Assembly: GCA_029215795.1 (NCBI GenBank)
Contig: JARDYH010000005.1
Location: 42,352,001-42,416,000, forward strand
Source: Anniella stebbinsi
Lineage: Eukaryota > Chordata > Lepidosauria > Squamata > Anniellidae
Reading direction: 5' to 3'
DNA: 64,000 nucleotides
Shown here: positions 11,701 to 24,041 of the stretch, piece by piece
Layout: every line of letters begins with the position of its first letter
How positions within the stretch are numbered: position 1 is the first letter of the stretch
The notes under the pieces: generated by a model
The model's database searches: none
The model's input: the letters and a program-made list of their open reading frames with translations, nothing else
What the model was told of the DNA's origin: nothing
Made by a program: the position numbers and the translations under genes

Positions 11701-12155
11701 TGCCTCACACAGAGATGGAATAGCCATATAGTATAATTGGTCAGAGATCTACATATCTTAATGATTATTAGTTCATGGAGATCAGAGCTCAATGCATCAC
11801 CTGTTCCATTTAATCTAGATACCCTTTGCTCCACATTTCTAGAAGCTAACTGAAGCATATCCCTAATTAAATGTGTGAATCTATACATACATATTGGCAT
11901 GAAATATTAACATTCCAAAGCATTTTTATTGCAGCACTACGTGTGCAAATGTTGCCACCAAAAATTCTCAAATCTATGCCTGTCACTGAATGGTGCTCAC
12001 ACCATATTATATTGCATCATGGTTGTAGGTCATCACTGGTACCACATTTTATTTGCCCTCTTCCACTCCTTTTTCCCTTTTGAATTGTGTCTATTAGATT
12101 CTAACTCATTATGAAAAAGGTTCAGCTATTGTACTCTTTGCACAGTACTTTTAAG
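8720..12155. other. Unassigned AT-rich sequence
   Basis: No complete mobile element or exon is recognised. It contains an 11-base G run near 8985 and short A/T runs. Stretches such as 9600-9760 and 10200-10400 look unique rather than repetitive, but nothing assigns them a role. Confidence 0.4.
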
Positions 12156-12157
12156 TA

Positions 12158-12192
12158 TAATAATGATAATAATAATAATCATAATAATAATT
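12158..12192. repeat. Imperfect AAT microsatellite
   Basis: TAATAATGATAATAATAATAATC continues with more ATA units, interrupted by G and C. No LINE body is recognisable beside it. Confidence 0.6.
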
Positions 12193-15100
12193 GCCATTTA
12201 TATTGTGCAAATTTCCTTATGAGCAGTTTATGCTACTTGATTCCAAAACAAAAATATGTATTTGAAATGAATGAGGATTTGAAACTTTTTATAGCTAGTC
12301 TCATGCTGATGTACTAGAGTCAGTAGTGGACTTTCCAAATGTCTGGCCTATAGAGTTCCATGGTGGTAAAATAACACATGTACCACAACATCTGAATTTC
12401 ATGCCAACAGATGATAACTTTGCTCATTACATATGCCTCAGGAGACTAAAGCAAAATCCTGTGGATCAGTCAATATACCATAGGATTAGAAAAATGTAAC
12501 TCATCCTTCATTCAGATTACATGGCTATCTAATCCTTTCTCCTTTCTGCATGTTTCCTAAACTCTCTTTGCTCACTCATTCAATCTAACAAATATCTCCC
12601 CTTTTTTATAGACTGAGAGACATAATAGTTCCAGCTCAGCAGAATAGCTCTTCCTTACTGGTGCCATTAGAAATGCTTTCCACTATACCTCTCCCAATAG
12701 ACTCATTCACCCACTGAAGTAAAGGATTGTATTTTTCTCTCTCCATCTCTCTGTATTTAAGAAGGTGATGAGATCATTTATTGTTCTTAACTTTTAATGG
12801 AGCCTGTCAATGATTTTTGGGGGGTTGGTTTTTCCGCTTGCTGCTGCTGCTGCAAGATTGGTAACCGCTCCAAGCCTACATGATGCTAAATCAGACCACT
12901 CTTCACAGGAGAAAAAAAGAAAGAAAAACTTACCACAAGTGAAGAAGCAGTTTAAGCTGGTTTGGGTAATGGGGAGGGGGCAAGGGAGGAACTTTGGATA
13001 GAAATTAGAAAATAACAAACTTCTATTCCCTGTGTCTTTCGTATATATTGAAAAGACAGTTTGGAAAGGAAATTAGTAAAAACAAACAGAAAGTGCCAGA
13101 GTTTCTTTATCATACCTGGAGTAGGATATGCTAAATTCCACAAGCTTTCGTACTGGCGCCAGGTGCTGTGTTTTGAAAAAAAAGTGGCACCCATGTCTCT
13201 ATAAAATGTTCTGTTGGGGCTTCAAAGCCATGGCAACCCTATGTGGCACAGGATGTACTCAATTAATTATGTGATTTTTAAATGACATGCGTGAGGAAAA
13301 GTAAAAATAAAAAAGTTTAAGAAGAAAAAGTACATTAAAAATAAGTGAGAGAGAGAGAGAGAGAGAAAGACATAAAATGAAAGGCCTTGTTGTCTGTCTG
13401 CCAAACAGCAGTAGCAGATAAGGCCTGTAGTTGCTGTGGAAACACAGGCCTGTAGGAGCCAGAATCCAATTTCAAAAACCACAAAATCAACATAAACGTG
13501 TGCAAAAATAAAAAGGTTTGTTTGGCAAGTAATAAGGAGAAGGCTACCAATGTAAAAAACAGATGAACCAGGGTGACCTTAACCAACTTTAAGCCATAAT
13601 AATGACGGCGTCCCACATAGATTTGGCACCTCCAAAATGAGCAGTAATGAGACACAGTCCATGTTGCCTACAGTTATCATATAATTGCTACCTTTTTAAG
13701 CAGTGAACATGAGAGAAACTTCATTAAAGCAACATTAGGAGATTTTATTTATGACTCTAAGATTAGGAAAATCTCTGCTGGTCTATGAAAGTAATAAATT
13801 ATATTGGATTTGGATTTAGATTAGGAAAATCAGAGCACAACTTTTCAAGCTTGTCATTACATTTTTGTCATTATAGCTTTTTACTAAGGACAGTTATATT
13901 TGCTAACTTGATTATAACTGAGTGATACAGGGAAATTTATTTAGGTTAAACATAGGAAGCTTCCTAAATTCAAGAGAAATTCACAAGTTATTAAATAAAC
14001 CGCCTAGGAATATTTGAAGATCCCCTTTCCTATGGTGATAGTGGTGAAGTCCAGTCCTCCCTTCCCACAGAGGTATAGGGTATCCAACGTTATGGTTGTA
14101 TATTGGACATGTGAGATCTTACTTGCCTTTCAACACCTTGCTTTGGCTAGGAATTGGGACCACTCTCAACACATCAGGAAGGTTGTATATTATGCTGATA
14201 TTCTGTGAACCTTTGTTATCTTAATTTAAGATGTATACAGGTATTTGCCTGAAAGCTCTGCAAGTGGGATGCTTGAGAAGGTAAGATTCTCACGTGTTCA
14301 TCTCGACTGTGCTTTGATGCTGAGAAGAGCTTTTCCTATTGCTTTTGTGCTTCTCATATACCTACTAAAGGCACAGAGCACAAAAATTGCTTGCCCCCTA
14401 ATTTTGAATAGGTGAAATTCTGCTTAAACAACATATTTGTAGGGATGTTGAATGATTGTAAACATAATTTTGAAAAGATAAGCAAAAAATTTCAGGAGAA
14501 TTGTATTCAGCTCTGGATGTCAAATTTTATTTTATTTTTTATTTTATTTATTGTGACATGATATGAGGTGAGGGAAATCATCTGTCTTTGCTACATAAAC
14601 ACAATAAATTTTGAACACAAAGCCTTTGATTATAAAACTAATTGACAAAACTGACATAATCCTAATTACATGGCAAGTGCCCACCCAGCAAAATGAAGGA
14701 AAATAGGAAAATGAATGTTGTAATGATGATCTTCCATTAACAAATGAAGTTACTGCGACACTTACGTGGCTGATGGCAAAATGAGCAAACTTTCTGGATC
14801 CTGCTTGTGCATGAATATAGAAGTTTTCATTCCAAGTAATCTAAGTTATAACACTCTTCAATTAATTCCTTCATTACTGCAATTCTGGAAATGCATTGGC
14901 CAATCCCCGTCCCACCCCATTCACTTGATAATTGAGGGTAAGCCTGATCCTGTCCTGAGACAGAAAGAGTATATTACCTGCTTCACCCCATTTCCAGTAT
15001 TGTGGGAGGTTGTCAACAGGGAGGCTGTCACGAACTCTTCCAAACCCCACATTTCTGGGTGTGTGATCTAAGCAAAAGCTAATGGGGTTCATTTCCTTGC

Positions 15101-16047
15101 TCTGAGTTGGAACACTACAGAATCCCATTCTCCATACTGATGACAGGCTCTGGGTACTCCCAGTCCCTGGGGACTTGGTTTTTAATTCCCTTTCCCAAAC
15201 TGTCATGCCATTGTGACCAACCAACATAAGTATGTAGGTGCCACCATCCTGCATTAGATGACAATCTCTCTGAGGACCTTGGTAAATCAGGCCAAAACAT
15301 ATATTGCACTTTTACCCTTCTGGTCAGCAGGCAAATCATTCCAACTCAGGCCAAAAAATCCCAGCAAAGGGCAGGCAGTGGGTTTATAAGACCTTTCTTG
15401 GCTTCACCCCCATGTGGATGCAACATACATCTCCCATCTGGGCTGAACACAATGCTTTGGAGTTGGGTGAAGGAGCAGAATTTTCTTCAAAGATCATTCT
15501 TACATCTTCGTAGATCCTGAAGGGACTGGGTAGTATCGTAACCTAATAATCCCCCCTCCATACCTGCCCAAAGGTAGCTTCACACAGGAGAAATCTTTAG
15601 TAATTTGCTTACAAAATGTTACGCAGAGTTTCCATCTCATTGTTAAAATACTCTGGGTACTACTTCAGTAGGTATTTGTTGCACCTTTGCTTCTGAGGAA
15701 TACCTTCCTTCTGGTATTGTTTGGGCCATCCAATGTGTAGGTGATATCAGAGGTGATTTTGAAGCCTTCTTCCTGCCTCAGTTTGAGAACGAAGTAACAG
15801 GTTGCCCACCAACCCACCGTCTGGCATTATCCAGCCCACAGGAGAGGTCCAGGGTGAAGCAATCCAGTGCTGGACCCAAAAATGTCCCCCACCCCTACTC
15901 CAGCACCAGCAGAACTCTGCTGATGCAAATATGCATCCAATTCGATGTGTCTGATGTCAAACATTTTCAGGGGAGAAAGTTGGTAATTTCACCTATTTTC
16001 CATTTTATTCTGACTTTCTTTATTCCTTTTCATGGCAACCTTTACTC
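12193..16047. other. Unassigned AT-rich sequence with one GA run
   Basis: A (GA)n run lies at about 13347-13368. A T-rich ATTTT stretch at 14525-14550 could be the end of a decayed retroelement. At 13765 and 13825 the phrase GATTAGGAAAATC occurs twice. No exon is supported. Confidence 0.4.
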
Positions 16048-16219
16048 AGGCCAGATCTACACCTTGTGTCAAATCATTACGAATGTGGAATAAAAAGTAT
16101 GGAATAAAAAGTAGGATCTATCACTATGAATGCAGTATATGGAATGTGTATTGTGCCCCAATGGTTATCAGTGCATTTCAATTCTGCTATAAGGCAGCAG
16201 TAGTATAGATCTAGACCCA
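16048..16219. mobile_element. MITE with AGATCTACACC ends
   Basis: It starts CAGGCCAGATCTACACC and ends near TATAGATCTAGACCC, which are weak inverted ends. Inside are TGTGTCAAATCATTACGAA, a doubled TGGAATAAAAAGTA, and GTGCCCCAATGGTTATCAG. The same family occurs at 21430-21575 in the other orientation, and at 27152-28341, where another element has split it. No coding content is present. Confidence 0.65.
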
Positions 16220-16984
16220 GTCTTAAACATGGGAGAGTGTTTATGGGCTAGCTTTTAATATCAGTACACACTATCATCCAGACTATTAAAGACAAGTTTT
16301 AAAAAGTAATTTAAATTACAGTGAAAAGTACAGCAAACAAACAAACAAAAAAGATAAGGAAAGGAAGTCTGGATATTGGATAGAATTGTATACTTGCCAT
16401 ACAGTGCTGTTTATTGGTAAGACAAATGCCAAAATACATAACTTGCTTCAAATTGTTTTTGGCTTTGCTGAGTTTGACTGAAAAAGCAAAGGAGAAGACT
16501 AAAAAGAAGATGAAAAATACTGACTGGAGAAAATACAAGAAACTGCCTGGTTTCTGCCAGACTAATCTGTACCCTCTAAGCTACTGTCTGGCTCGGCAGT
16601 TTATTTCATGAGCACTACTAATGTTAAGTCATTTTCTATTTCACTGGGCAAGCTTAATAAAAGATGACTATGTGAGGCTAACCTACCGTGCTGGATGTAC
16701 ACTATATACGCTTTTGTGTGTTTCTGTATTGTCTAAATTGAAGAAAGCTGTTGGGGCCCAGCACTCCTCAGTGAGAAGCTGCGTGGTTTTCATCTCAGAC
16801 ATCCAAAGGAATTGCTGTGCTAGCTAAACCCAGAAGCGAGGTGGCCCACCTATGGTGCGATGGCCAGATTTATCCTTTATCCATGGCATCCCTGTGAGAG
16901 GCTCACAAGTTAATCATGTGCTTCTGCTATGGTAAAGATCCAAAGGCTGCAGTGTCAATTCAGAGGCATAGAGGGATGCGCGAA
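16220..16984. other. Unassigned sequence
   Basis: No recognisable element or exon is present. Short open frames on both strands overlap one another and have no splice or family support. Confidence 0.35.
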
Positions 16985-17260
16985 TCGGAAAAACTCACGC
17001 TTGTCAAGGTTCGCCAAATTCCACCTCAAAGCTCATTGTAACTCATGTCCGTATCAATTGTGAGCTTCCCCCCTTCTTTTTGCATGAAAATTCACGTGTA
17101 TTTTAATGCATATTTCCCAAAGTGTATACATCAATGGTGTGCATTTTTCAAATGTATGCATTCTTTCATGCACATTTTCCAAATGTACAAGTTTTTCAAA
17201 CACGTTTTTCTGTTCCATGAATTGCGTTTGGGTTCTAGGTAGAACAAGAAGAATAAATAC
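16985..17260. mobile_element. Degraded hAT-like palindromic fragment
   Basis: It begins GAGGGATGCGCGAATCGG, a plausible decayed element end. It continues with repeated GCATTTTCCAAATG-like phrases and AAAATTCACGTGTATTTT. A related palindromic block lies at 29515-29886. The right end and target duplication are not identifiable. Confidence 0.4.
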
Positions 17261-17994
17261 TGATAAAATGAACTGAAATAAATTTCTCATGCATAGAAGC
17301 ATACTGATCATAGATTGCAGTTTACTCTTTTTGCTTCTTTGCTTGTGATATTTTTGCAAAGTTGGAAGAACGTAATGATGCAATCAGTGCTGTTGCACTC
17401 TTCCTGACACAACCTTTTCAAATTCATCGGGGTAGATATACCTGAACATTCCCAGCCAGTAGAGATCAGGGGGCTGTCTTGATGATGACGCATTGGTGCC
17501 GCAAGCCCCCAAAACCCCATGCTTGAGTTCCTACAGAGTTATCTCCATGCCAAGAAGCGAGTGCAGGGTTTGCATCCATCAATTGGAGGAGGAGCTGCCG
17601 CCACCCCCATGCATCACCACTTCACACTCTGCTGCGCCATGTTGCCATGCTAACACCGCTGCACGACTGCACATCCCTCACCATTTTTCCCCACCTTATC
17701 TTGTGGGGTTTTCCCCACCAATCATGGCTTGCCATCTGCAGTTCTTTTATTTCTTTTATTTCCAAGAATGCTGGTGTCTTTTAGCCTTGCTAATTTGCTT
17801 TCTGGGAAATGGGTGCTTTGAGACTGGCCAAACCTAACATGGCAACCATTTTGTGAATGGGTAAGCTCCCCGCCCTCCTCCGATGATAGCCAATTTCTGA
17901 GAACATCTGTGGCATTCTAAATGTGCCCACCAGCCCCAAAGGTTTGGAGAACCCCTGTTCTAAGCCATAAAGCAAGTAGAAAGAAAAGGTTTGT
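17261..17994. other. Unassigned sequence before the hAT array
   Basis: No exon or full element is supported. It ends with the target-site copy GTTTTACT (17995-18002) of the next element. Confidence 0.35.
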
Positions 17995-18002
17995 GTTTTA
18001 CT

Positions 18003-19818
18003 TAGGGATGTGCACTGGATCGGACCCGATCCACGATCCGAGTCCGGTCCAGTGGGAAATCGGATAAATTATCCGATTTCCGACCCCGCAGCTGGATCGG
18101 CCGATCCAATCCGAACCGGTCCGAAAAAGCTCCGAACCGGTTCGGCGGATCGGCGGATCGGCGGGCGCCCACTGGCGCCCACCGCCGCTTCCATTGGCGG
18201 GCGCCAGCGGGCGCCCGCCGATGAAAGTGGACAGCGGGGGGGGGGGGAGGAGGGGGGCACTTACCTTCTCGGCCCGGTGGCTCCCGTCCGGCGCCGGCGC
18301 CTACTACTACTAGCAGGCTCCGCGGCCTGCTCTAGGGTGGCGCGCCGGGTGATGTCATCACCCGGCGCGCTACTCTAGAGCAGGCCGCGGAGCCTGCTGG
18401 TAGTAGTAGGCGCCGGCGCCGGACGGGAGCCACCGGGCCGGGAAGGTAAGGAGGGGGTGCGTGGAGGGGAGGAGGGGGCGCGCGGAGGGGGGAGGGGGGA
18501 GGGGGGCCCTTACCTTTCCGGCCCGGCGGCTCCCGTCCGGCGCCGGCGCCTACTATTCCCAGCAGGCTCCGCGGCCTGCTCTAGGGTGGCGCGCCGGGTG
18601 ATGTCATCACCCGGCGCGCTACTCTAGAGCAGGCCGCGGAGCCTGCTGGTAGTAGTAGGCGCCGGCGCCGGACGGGAGCCGCCGGGCCGGAAAGGTAAGG
18701 AGGGGGTGCGTGGAGGGGAGGAGGGGGCGCGCGGAGGGGGGAGGGGGGAGGGGGGCCCTTACCTTTCCGGCCCGGCGGCTCCCGTCCGGCGCCGGCGCCT
18801 ACTATTCCCAGCAGGCTCCGCGGCCTGCTCTAGGATGGCGCGCCGGGTGATGTCATCACCCGGCGCGCTACTCTAGAGCAGGCCGCGGAGCCTGCTGGAA
18901 GTAGTAGGCGCCGGCGCCGGACGGGAGCCGCCGGGCCGGAAAGGTAAGGAGGGGGTGCGTGGAGGGGAGGAGGGGGCGCGCGGAGGGGGGAGGGGGGCCC
19001 TTACCTTTCCGGCCCGGCGGCTCCCGTCCGGCGCCGGCGCCTACTATTCCCAGCAGGCTCCGCGGCCTGCTCTAGGATGGCGCGCCGGGTGATGTCATCA
19101 CCCGGCGCACTACTCTAGAGCAGGCCGCGGAGCCTGCTGGAAGTAGTAGGCGCCGGCGCCGGACGGGAGCCGCCGGGCCGGAAAGGTAAGGAGGGGGTGC
19201 GTGGAGGGGAGGAGGGGGCGCGCGGAGGGGGGAGGGGGGCCCTTACCTGCCCGGCCCGGCGGCTCCCGTCCGGCGCCGGCGCCTACTACTACCAGCAGGC
19301 TCCACGGCCTGCTCCAGGGTGGCGCGCCGGGTGATGTCATCACCCGGCGCGCTACTCGAGAGTAGGCCGCGGAGCCCGCTGGTAGTAGCCGCCGGCGCCG
19401 GACGTGCCGAGAAGGTAAGTGGCGGGGAAGGGGGCTTACCCCCCCCCGGAGCCGTCCGCTTCTATCCGCTGGCGCCCGCGGGCGCCAGCGGATGGAAGCA
19501 GGCGGCCCCAGGGGGGGTAGGGAGCGCGGGGGAGGGGGTTTACCTGCCGGGGCCGTCCACAGCGGACGGCCCCGGGGGGGGGAGGGAGTTAGGCCCCCCC
19601 TTACCCACCCGCCGCCATTTTTTCCTCATAGACTTGCATTGCAATGCAAGTCTATGGGGAAAAAAATGGCGGCCGATCCAAAAATTTCCGATTTTTGGAT
19701 CGGGATCGGACTCGATCCGGTCCGGGGGGCCTCCGATTTTGTCCGAACCGGTCCGGGACAAAATTGGAGGTCCCGATCCGGGTCCCGATCCGATCCGGGG
19801 GGTCCGTGCACACCCCTA
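18003..19818. mobile_element. hAT-like foldback element, 1.8 kb, expanded core
   Basis: The ends are TAGGGATGTGCAC and GTGCACACCCCTA, with a perfect 8-base target duplication GTTTTACT at 17995-18002 and 19819-19826. Subterminal regions repeat GATCGGACC and its complement, as in the 4217 and 60587 elements. A second inverted block near 19604-19680 pairs GCCGCCATTTTTT with its complement. The core is a GC-rich tandem array, described separately. No transposase reading frame is visible. Its base composition is strikingly unlike the AT-rich flanks. Confidence 0.9.
18240..19400. repeat. Five-unit tandem array of GC-rich hairpins
   Basis: The palindromic centre GATGTCATCA occurs at 18351, 18600, 18849, 19091 and 19333, giving spacings of 249, 249, 242 and 242. 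Each unit folds around this centre. The arms read GGCGCCGGCGCC, then CAGCAGGCTCCGCGGCCTGC, then CGCGCCGGGTGAT, and return. The arms end in CTTACCTT on one side and AAGGTAAG on the other. Units two to four are nearly identical, which implies recent expansion inside the transposon. The linker is a G-rich GGAGGGGGGAGG run. Confidence 0.9.
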
Positions 19819-19862
19819 GTTTTACTGTCCTAAAGTGCTACAATGAAACTCACATTCTGGTT

Positions 19863-19865
<3 letters not shown>

Positions 19866-19926
<61 letters not shown>
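19866..19926. repeat. (GT)n(GA)n compound microsatellite
   Basis: About fifteen GT units pass directly into about sixteen GA units. It lies 40 bases outside the right target duplication of the preceding hAT-like element. Confidence 0.95.
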
Positions 19927-21344
19927 CAGAATGCAAATCTAATGGTAGGCAATTATTCTGACACTCCAAATGGGGAGGGCTGCGATCCTCCAATTTGGTT
20001 ATGTATCTTGCAAATGAAATTAGGGATTGACAAATTTTAGGCTGGGGGGGGGTCTGCTTTGTTTTTGCAAAGTGAATAGTCCACCAAATAGAAGTAGGTG
20101 CAAATTAGTGGCTTGAGCCAGGATGTGTGGTGGGGGTGATATACAATTATGGGACAGGGTGCCTCTGAGCACATGTTCAATCCTGGAATTGATTTTTTAA
20201 TTTAAAAAAAACTGAGCTCATAGCCCTTTAACACAAATATCCATTCCTGTTATTAGACAACTGAGAGTTGAGCCTTGCAGATCTACTGCAAAACACTCAG
20301 AGATCTACTAGTAGATCTCAATCTACTTTTTTGCCTCCACTGGTGGTAAGTGTATGCTTCGCAAGTGGATTTCAAGTTTTTCGTATTTGTGGCTGTTGTT
20401 GTTTTTAATTCCTTATCTCTATAGTAATGTCATAAGAATCCAGCTAATGATACGAAGCAACAGCTGGCAGCTATTGATGTTTCAGTGTATTTCAGTGTCA
20501 TTGCAGTGCTAGGAGGTCATTATTTGGAACAGGGAATACCTCTATTTACACAAGTGCCTTAGTGAGCAGAAATGATGGGAAAGGAAGTAATGAGAAAAAC
20601 TAGAAAGAAAATAAATGGGTATTTGGTAAAATATGTTTCAAAGTTAGACCATGCATGACAAAAGCTCTTTAAACCTATCTGGATATATTGTTTTATGTAA
20701 TGTGTCTTTCTCTTTCTAAGTAGTTTACCAGTCTATCTGCGGTTGATGGCAACACAGCTGCATTTAAAATGATAAATATTTTTAAATAGACCAATAAATC
20801 TTTCCAGACTTATGACCTGTTTCTTTCTCTCTCTCCTTTTTTAAAAAAAATATCTTTAGCAAGTTAATTGTGGACAGTATAATTCTGCAGTGCTCAAGAG
20901 AACAAGCAATGTTAGCCCCTAGTCATGATCCTGCAAATACTTAGGCATTTGATTCTGCAAATACTTAGACAAAAGCAACAGTCCTATTTATTTAATCTAC
21001 AGTATATGGAAAGAATAGACATTTTTATAGCTTTCTGGGATGAGCCCAACTGTTGGCCAATGCCATGAGTCAGTAGACAGACGAACCCAACAATCACCGA
21101 GGCCAAACATCCAGACAACTCTTAAGGACCCCCCAAATACCCACAGACTGGCACATACAATGGAACTGGAGTGAACCAGTTGACTCCTCACAGTGGTTCC
21201 GTTAATGCAAACAAGTATCTTTGCCTGGTAGTTGTAGGACAGGAAGCAAATGTGTGGGACTGTAGCCCACAATTTTCAAGGTCCAAGTTGAGTCCTTGAT
21301 TTCTCCATGAAGTCTCTCAGGAAAGCTCTCCCTGAAAATTGTTG
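19927..21344. other. Unassigned AT-rich sequence
   Basis: No coding exon is supported. The 20400-20800 part looks unique and AT-rich, with TTTATTTAC and TAATGATA phrases, and could be regulatory, but nothing decides it. Confidence 0.35.
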
Positions 21345-21420
21345 CCAATCAGAGCAGACCATACTGGGCTAGATGGACAAATAGCCTGACCTGACACAGA
21401 AGGTAGTTTCCTGTGTTGCA
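21345..21420 (+). mobile_element. tRNA-SINE 3' fragment
   Basis: The phrases TACTGGGCTAGATGGAC and GTAGTTTCCTGTGTTGC are the 3' part of the SINE found in the opposite orientation at 35488-35690. The tRNA-like head is missing. Confidence 0.55.
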
Positions 21421-21429
21421 TATGTACTG

Positions 21430-21575
21430 AAATTGGGGCAGGATCTACACTAGTGCATTATAATGGTTTATAGCAGTATTGACAACTGTTGGGGCCCAGG
21501 GCACATTCCATATACCATTTTCAAACAGTTTTCAAAGTCTTGAATCCTGCTTGGTGTAGATCTGGCCTGGGTTTC
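21430..21575 (-). mobile_element. MITE with AGATCTACACC ends, reverse copy
   Basis: It ends TTGGTGTAGATCTGGCCTG, the complement of the start of the element at 16048, and contains GACAACTGTTGGGGCCC, the complement of that family's GGGGCACAATGGTTATC-type centre. It is diverged, with no clear target duplication. Confidence 0.55.
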
Positions 21576-21656
21576 ACTGCACTCTTGGGCCAGAGTGGGA
21601 TTCTTATATCCAGTCCCAATGTCCACAGGGCTTCTTATATCAGCAGGCTACATAAT

Positions 21657-22168
21657 GGTAGAGTTCGGACAACATATTAGGCAATGGAAGGGGAATAGCA
21701 CACACCATTCGTTATTTTCCTGGTGCTCGCAACATGACATATTGCCCCTCCCCCTGTCACACAGCTGAAAGTCCTGGTGTCTTTCTGGGCTGCTGGTGCT
21801 CCTCCCTCCCTTCTCCCTCAGTCTTCCCAGCCCTATCTCATCATGCATTGCAAGTTCTACTGGCTGTAAAGGAGTGGCTAGGTGCTTTTGGCCACTCCTG
21901 CCAGAGAACTCTATGATCTGCCAGAATAGTACACTTGACAAGGGGGATTCAACAACAGGGTCCATCACATGACATTTTAAACAATGGGTATTGGGATAAG
22001 CAACGTTGCAGCCTGTTGTTTTTCTCTTTTGTTTAAACTGACAAAATAATGTACTGTCAGTTGTGTGTCGACATCCCCCACATGACACAATAATCAACAC
22101 AACAGATGGTTGATTCTCTCCCTCCCCCCCCCCCCCAGTTGATTATTATGTCGTCTGAACCAGGCCAC
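21657..22168. mobile_element. MITE with TTCAGACGACAT-type ends
   Basis: The left end GTAGAGTTCGGACAACAT and the right end ATTATGTCGTCTGAACCAGG are imperfect inverted repeats. The right half contains the motif TGTTGTGTTGATTATTGTGTCATG in complementary form and a 15-base C run. A shorter, better preserved relative lies at 24042-24224. No coding content is present. Confidence 0.55.
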
Positions 22169-22599
22169 TATCAGCCCTGGATTGCTCTGACATTGGGTAC
22201 TGGGCAATTTGTCGAGGGCAGAGGAAGTCTTGTGAGAGCTGCATAAGGTCAGTCGTTTGTATCCACTGCATGTCAGAATTGAGAGAGATGGCACTATCTA
22301 AGACTTTCTTGGACTTTGGTCACAGTTACCTGGCAAGTGAGACAGATTAAATAGCCATGTCACTGTTTGTGCTGCTATAGCTAAAGAGTATCTGCCTAGA
22401 GGATTGTGATGAAAAACTATAATTTAACTAAAAGTGCACACCCTCCTTCATTTCTTCCAAATATATTAATAAATGCAAGTTAGGGACCTAGAATAACAGA
22501 GCGTCCCCTAAATTATAACTACGTAAACTAAAGAGAAATTGAAATGACCTATTCTGTGATTTATCCTTCCTCCCTTTTTCTTATGTACATGAAGAATGT
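22169..22599. other. Unassigned sequence
   Basis: No element or exon is recognisable. Confidence 0.35.
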
Positions 22600-22849
22600 T
22601 TTATTATTTTTACATTAAATCTTATCTTGACATCAAGCACAAGAAAGAAAGAAAGACGTTTGAAAGCCACATTTTAAAACACTGGTACAAGCCTGAAAGT
22701 TTGCTTTTTTAACGTTTCGTGCGTATAATAGACCAAGGCTCTGCAAAGTCATTTGAGGTCTCTCCATAATGCATTTCGAGGCCCATAAAGCTATATATTT
22801 ATATAATATATAGTGGAATCTCACCTTTCAGCACAGAGCCTTGGCTTCT

Positions 22850-23150
22850 TGCAGTTTTAATCAGAATTTGGCCAACAAGTGCTTTGGTGATTCCCCCCAC
22901 GCTTCAATGTGTGTGTTTTCTTTCCATTCTATCACCCAATGCCAGAAACACGGCTGAGAAAGCAAGTCAGCATAAATGGGCTCTGCTTTTTGCAGCACTG
23001 ATTAAGCAAGACAAAATCAATTAGCATTGGAGACCTCACAGGATCCTCCAGGTGAACTGTTCAAATTAGCCAGCTCCAGAGAGGCAAATTAGGAGGCAAT
23101 TAAAAGGAGCAGCTGTGATTCTTCTGACACGTTCTTGCCACTGTGGTTGC
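22850..23150. promoter_or_regulatory. Candidate conserved non-coding element
   Basis: This stretch is non-repetitive and free of microsatellites. It is dense in homeodomain-type AT cores: ATCAATTAGCATT, CAAATTAGCC, CAAATTAGGAGG and GCAATTAAAAG all fall within about 110 bases (23010-23105). No open frame fits. The composition and motif clustering resemble deeply conserved developmental enhancers of vertebrates. This is a composition-based suggestion only, and cross-species alignment would decide it. Confidence 0.3.
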
Positions 23151-23699
23151 CTCATACACTCTCTCAAAAAGTGTTTGGCTAGAGATTATGTCTTTGTAAT
23201 TATAAGTGTATGTAGTATGTATGTGTCTACATATCTGTCTATTTAACTTCCACAACCAAACTGATGTCTGAAAAAAAATAATTGCCAGATTATTACATAA
23301 GATTATAGCTGTTTATGGCACATGTATCTTCAGCAAAGTTAGGTACAGTAGTCCCTACTTCTCTGTATATTATTGTAACATTCCTGTAGTTCAGGATTAT
23401 AAGGGATACACAAACAAACTAGATTTACTAATGGGAGCATAAAAGCAATTCAAATGCTACCAGGTAGAAGATGGAAATGCTGTTTTACCTGGCACAAAAC
23501 CAAACAAAAATTCACCTAAACTAAACCAAAGACAGGCATATTATTGAATATTTTTTAAAAAAATAAAGAGAGAGAAACAGAAAGAGAGAGAAATCTATCA
23601 CAGTGCTATCAGAAACTTTCGAGTACTAAGATGACGTATACATATTATGCAAATAAATAAATAAATTGTGAGTTGTGGCTCTGTTTCAACTCAAAACTC

Positions 23700-23945
23700 C
23701 AAGTGAATTTAGCCCAGCAAATATCTGATCTCGTTACCTTTTATTAATGCTGTTTCTATGTTTATTCCAGCTCAATTGTCCCATTCTCCCAAAAAAGCCT
23801 GTTGTACCTTATGCCAGCTAATTTGCAGCCAAATATGCTCTATAATGCTTGGGACACAAAAAGGAAAGGAAAACCAGCACGCTCCAGCCTTAATCATTTT
23901 CATTACTCATCTTCCAAAGTAACAGAAGCTGTTGGGCTGGTGACA
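23700..23945. promoter_or_regulatory. Second candidate conserved non-coding element
   Basis: This is unique-looking sequence with TTTTATTAATGC, CCAGCTAATTTGCAGCC and CTTAATCATTTTCATTAC phrases, which are typical of homeobox and POU-rich enhancers. It has no frame and no repeat signature. It sits between microsatellite-like A-rich DNA and the 24042 MITE. Confidence 0.25.
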
Positions 23946-24041
23946 ATGGGTCATACTGCATCGGGATGAGAAACACTCCCAGTAAACAGGTCCCCACCCT
24001 TCTCCCCTAAACATTTACCTCTTACAAATAACAAGTCACAG

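Noticed and set aside
18240..19400. CRISPR-like array
   Set aside because: Units are 242-249 bases of foldback DNA without short repeats and unique spacers, and the genome is vertebrate.
19319..19833. 166- and 113-codon frames in GC-rich DNA
   Set aside because: They are within the terminal part of the 18003 hAT-like element and occur on both strands.
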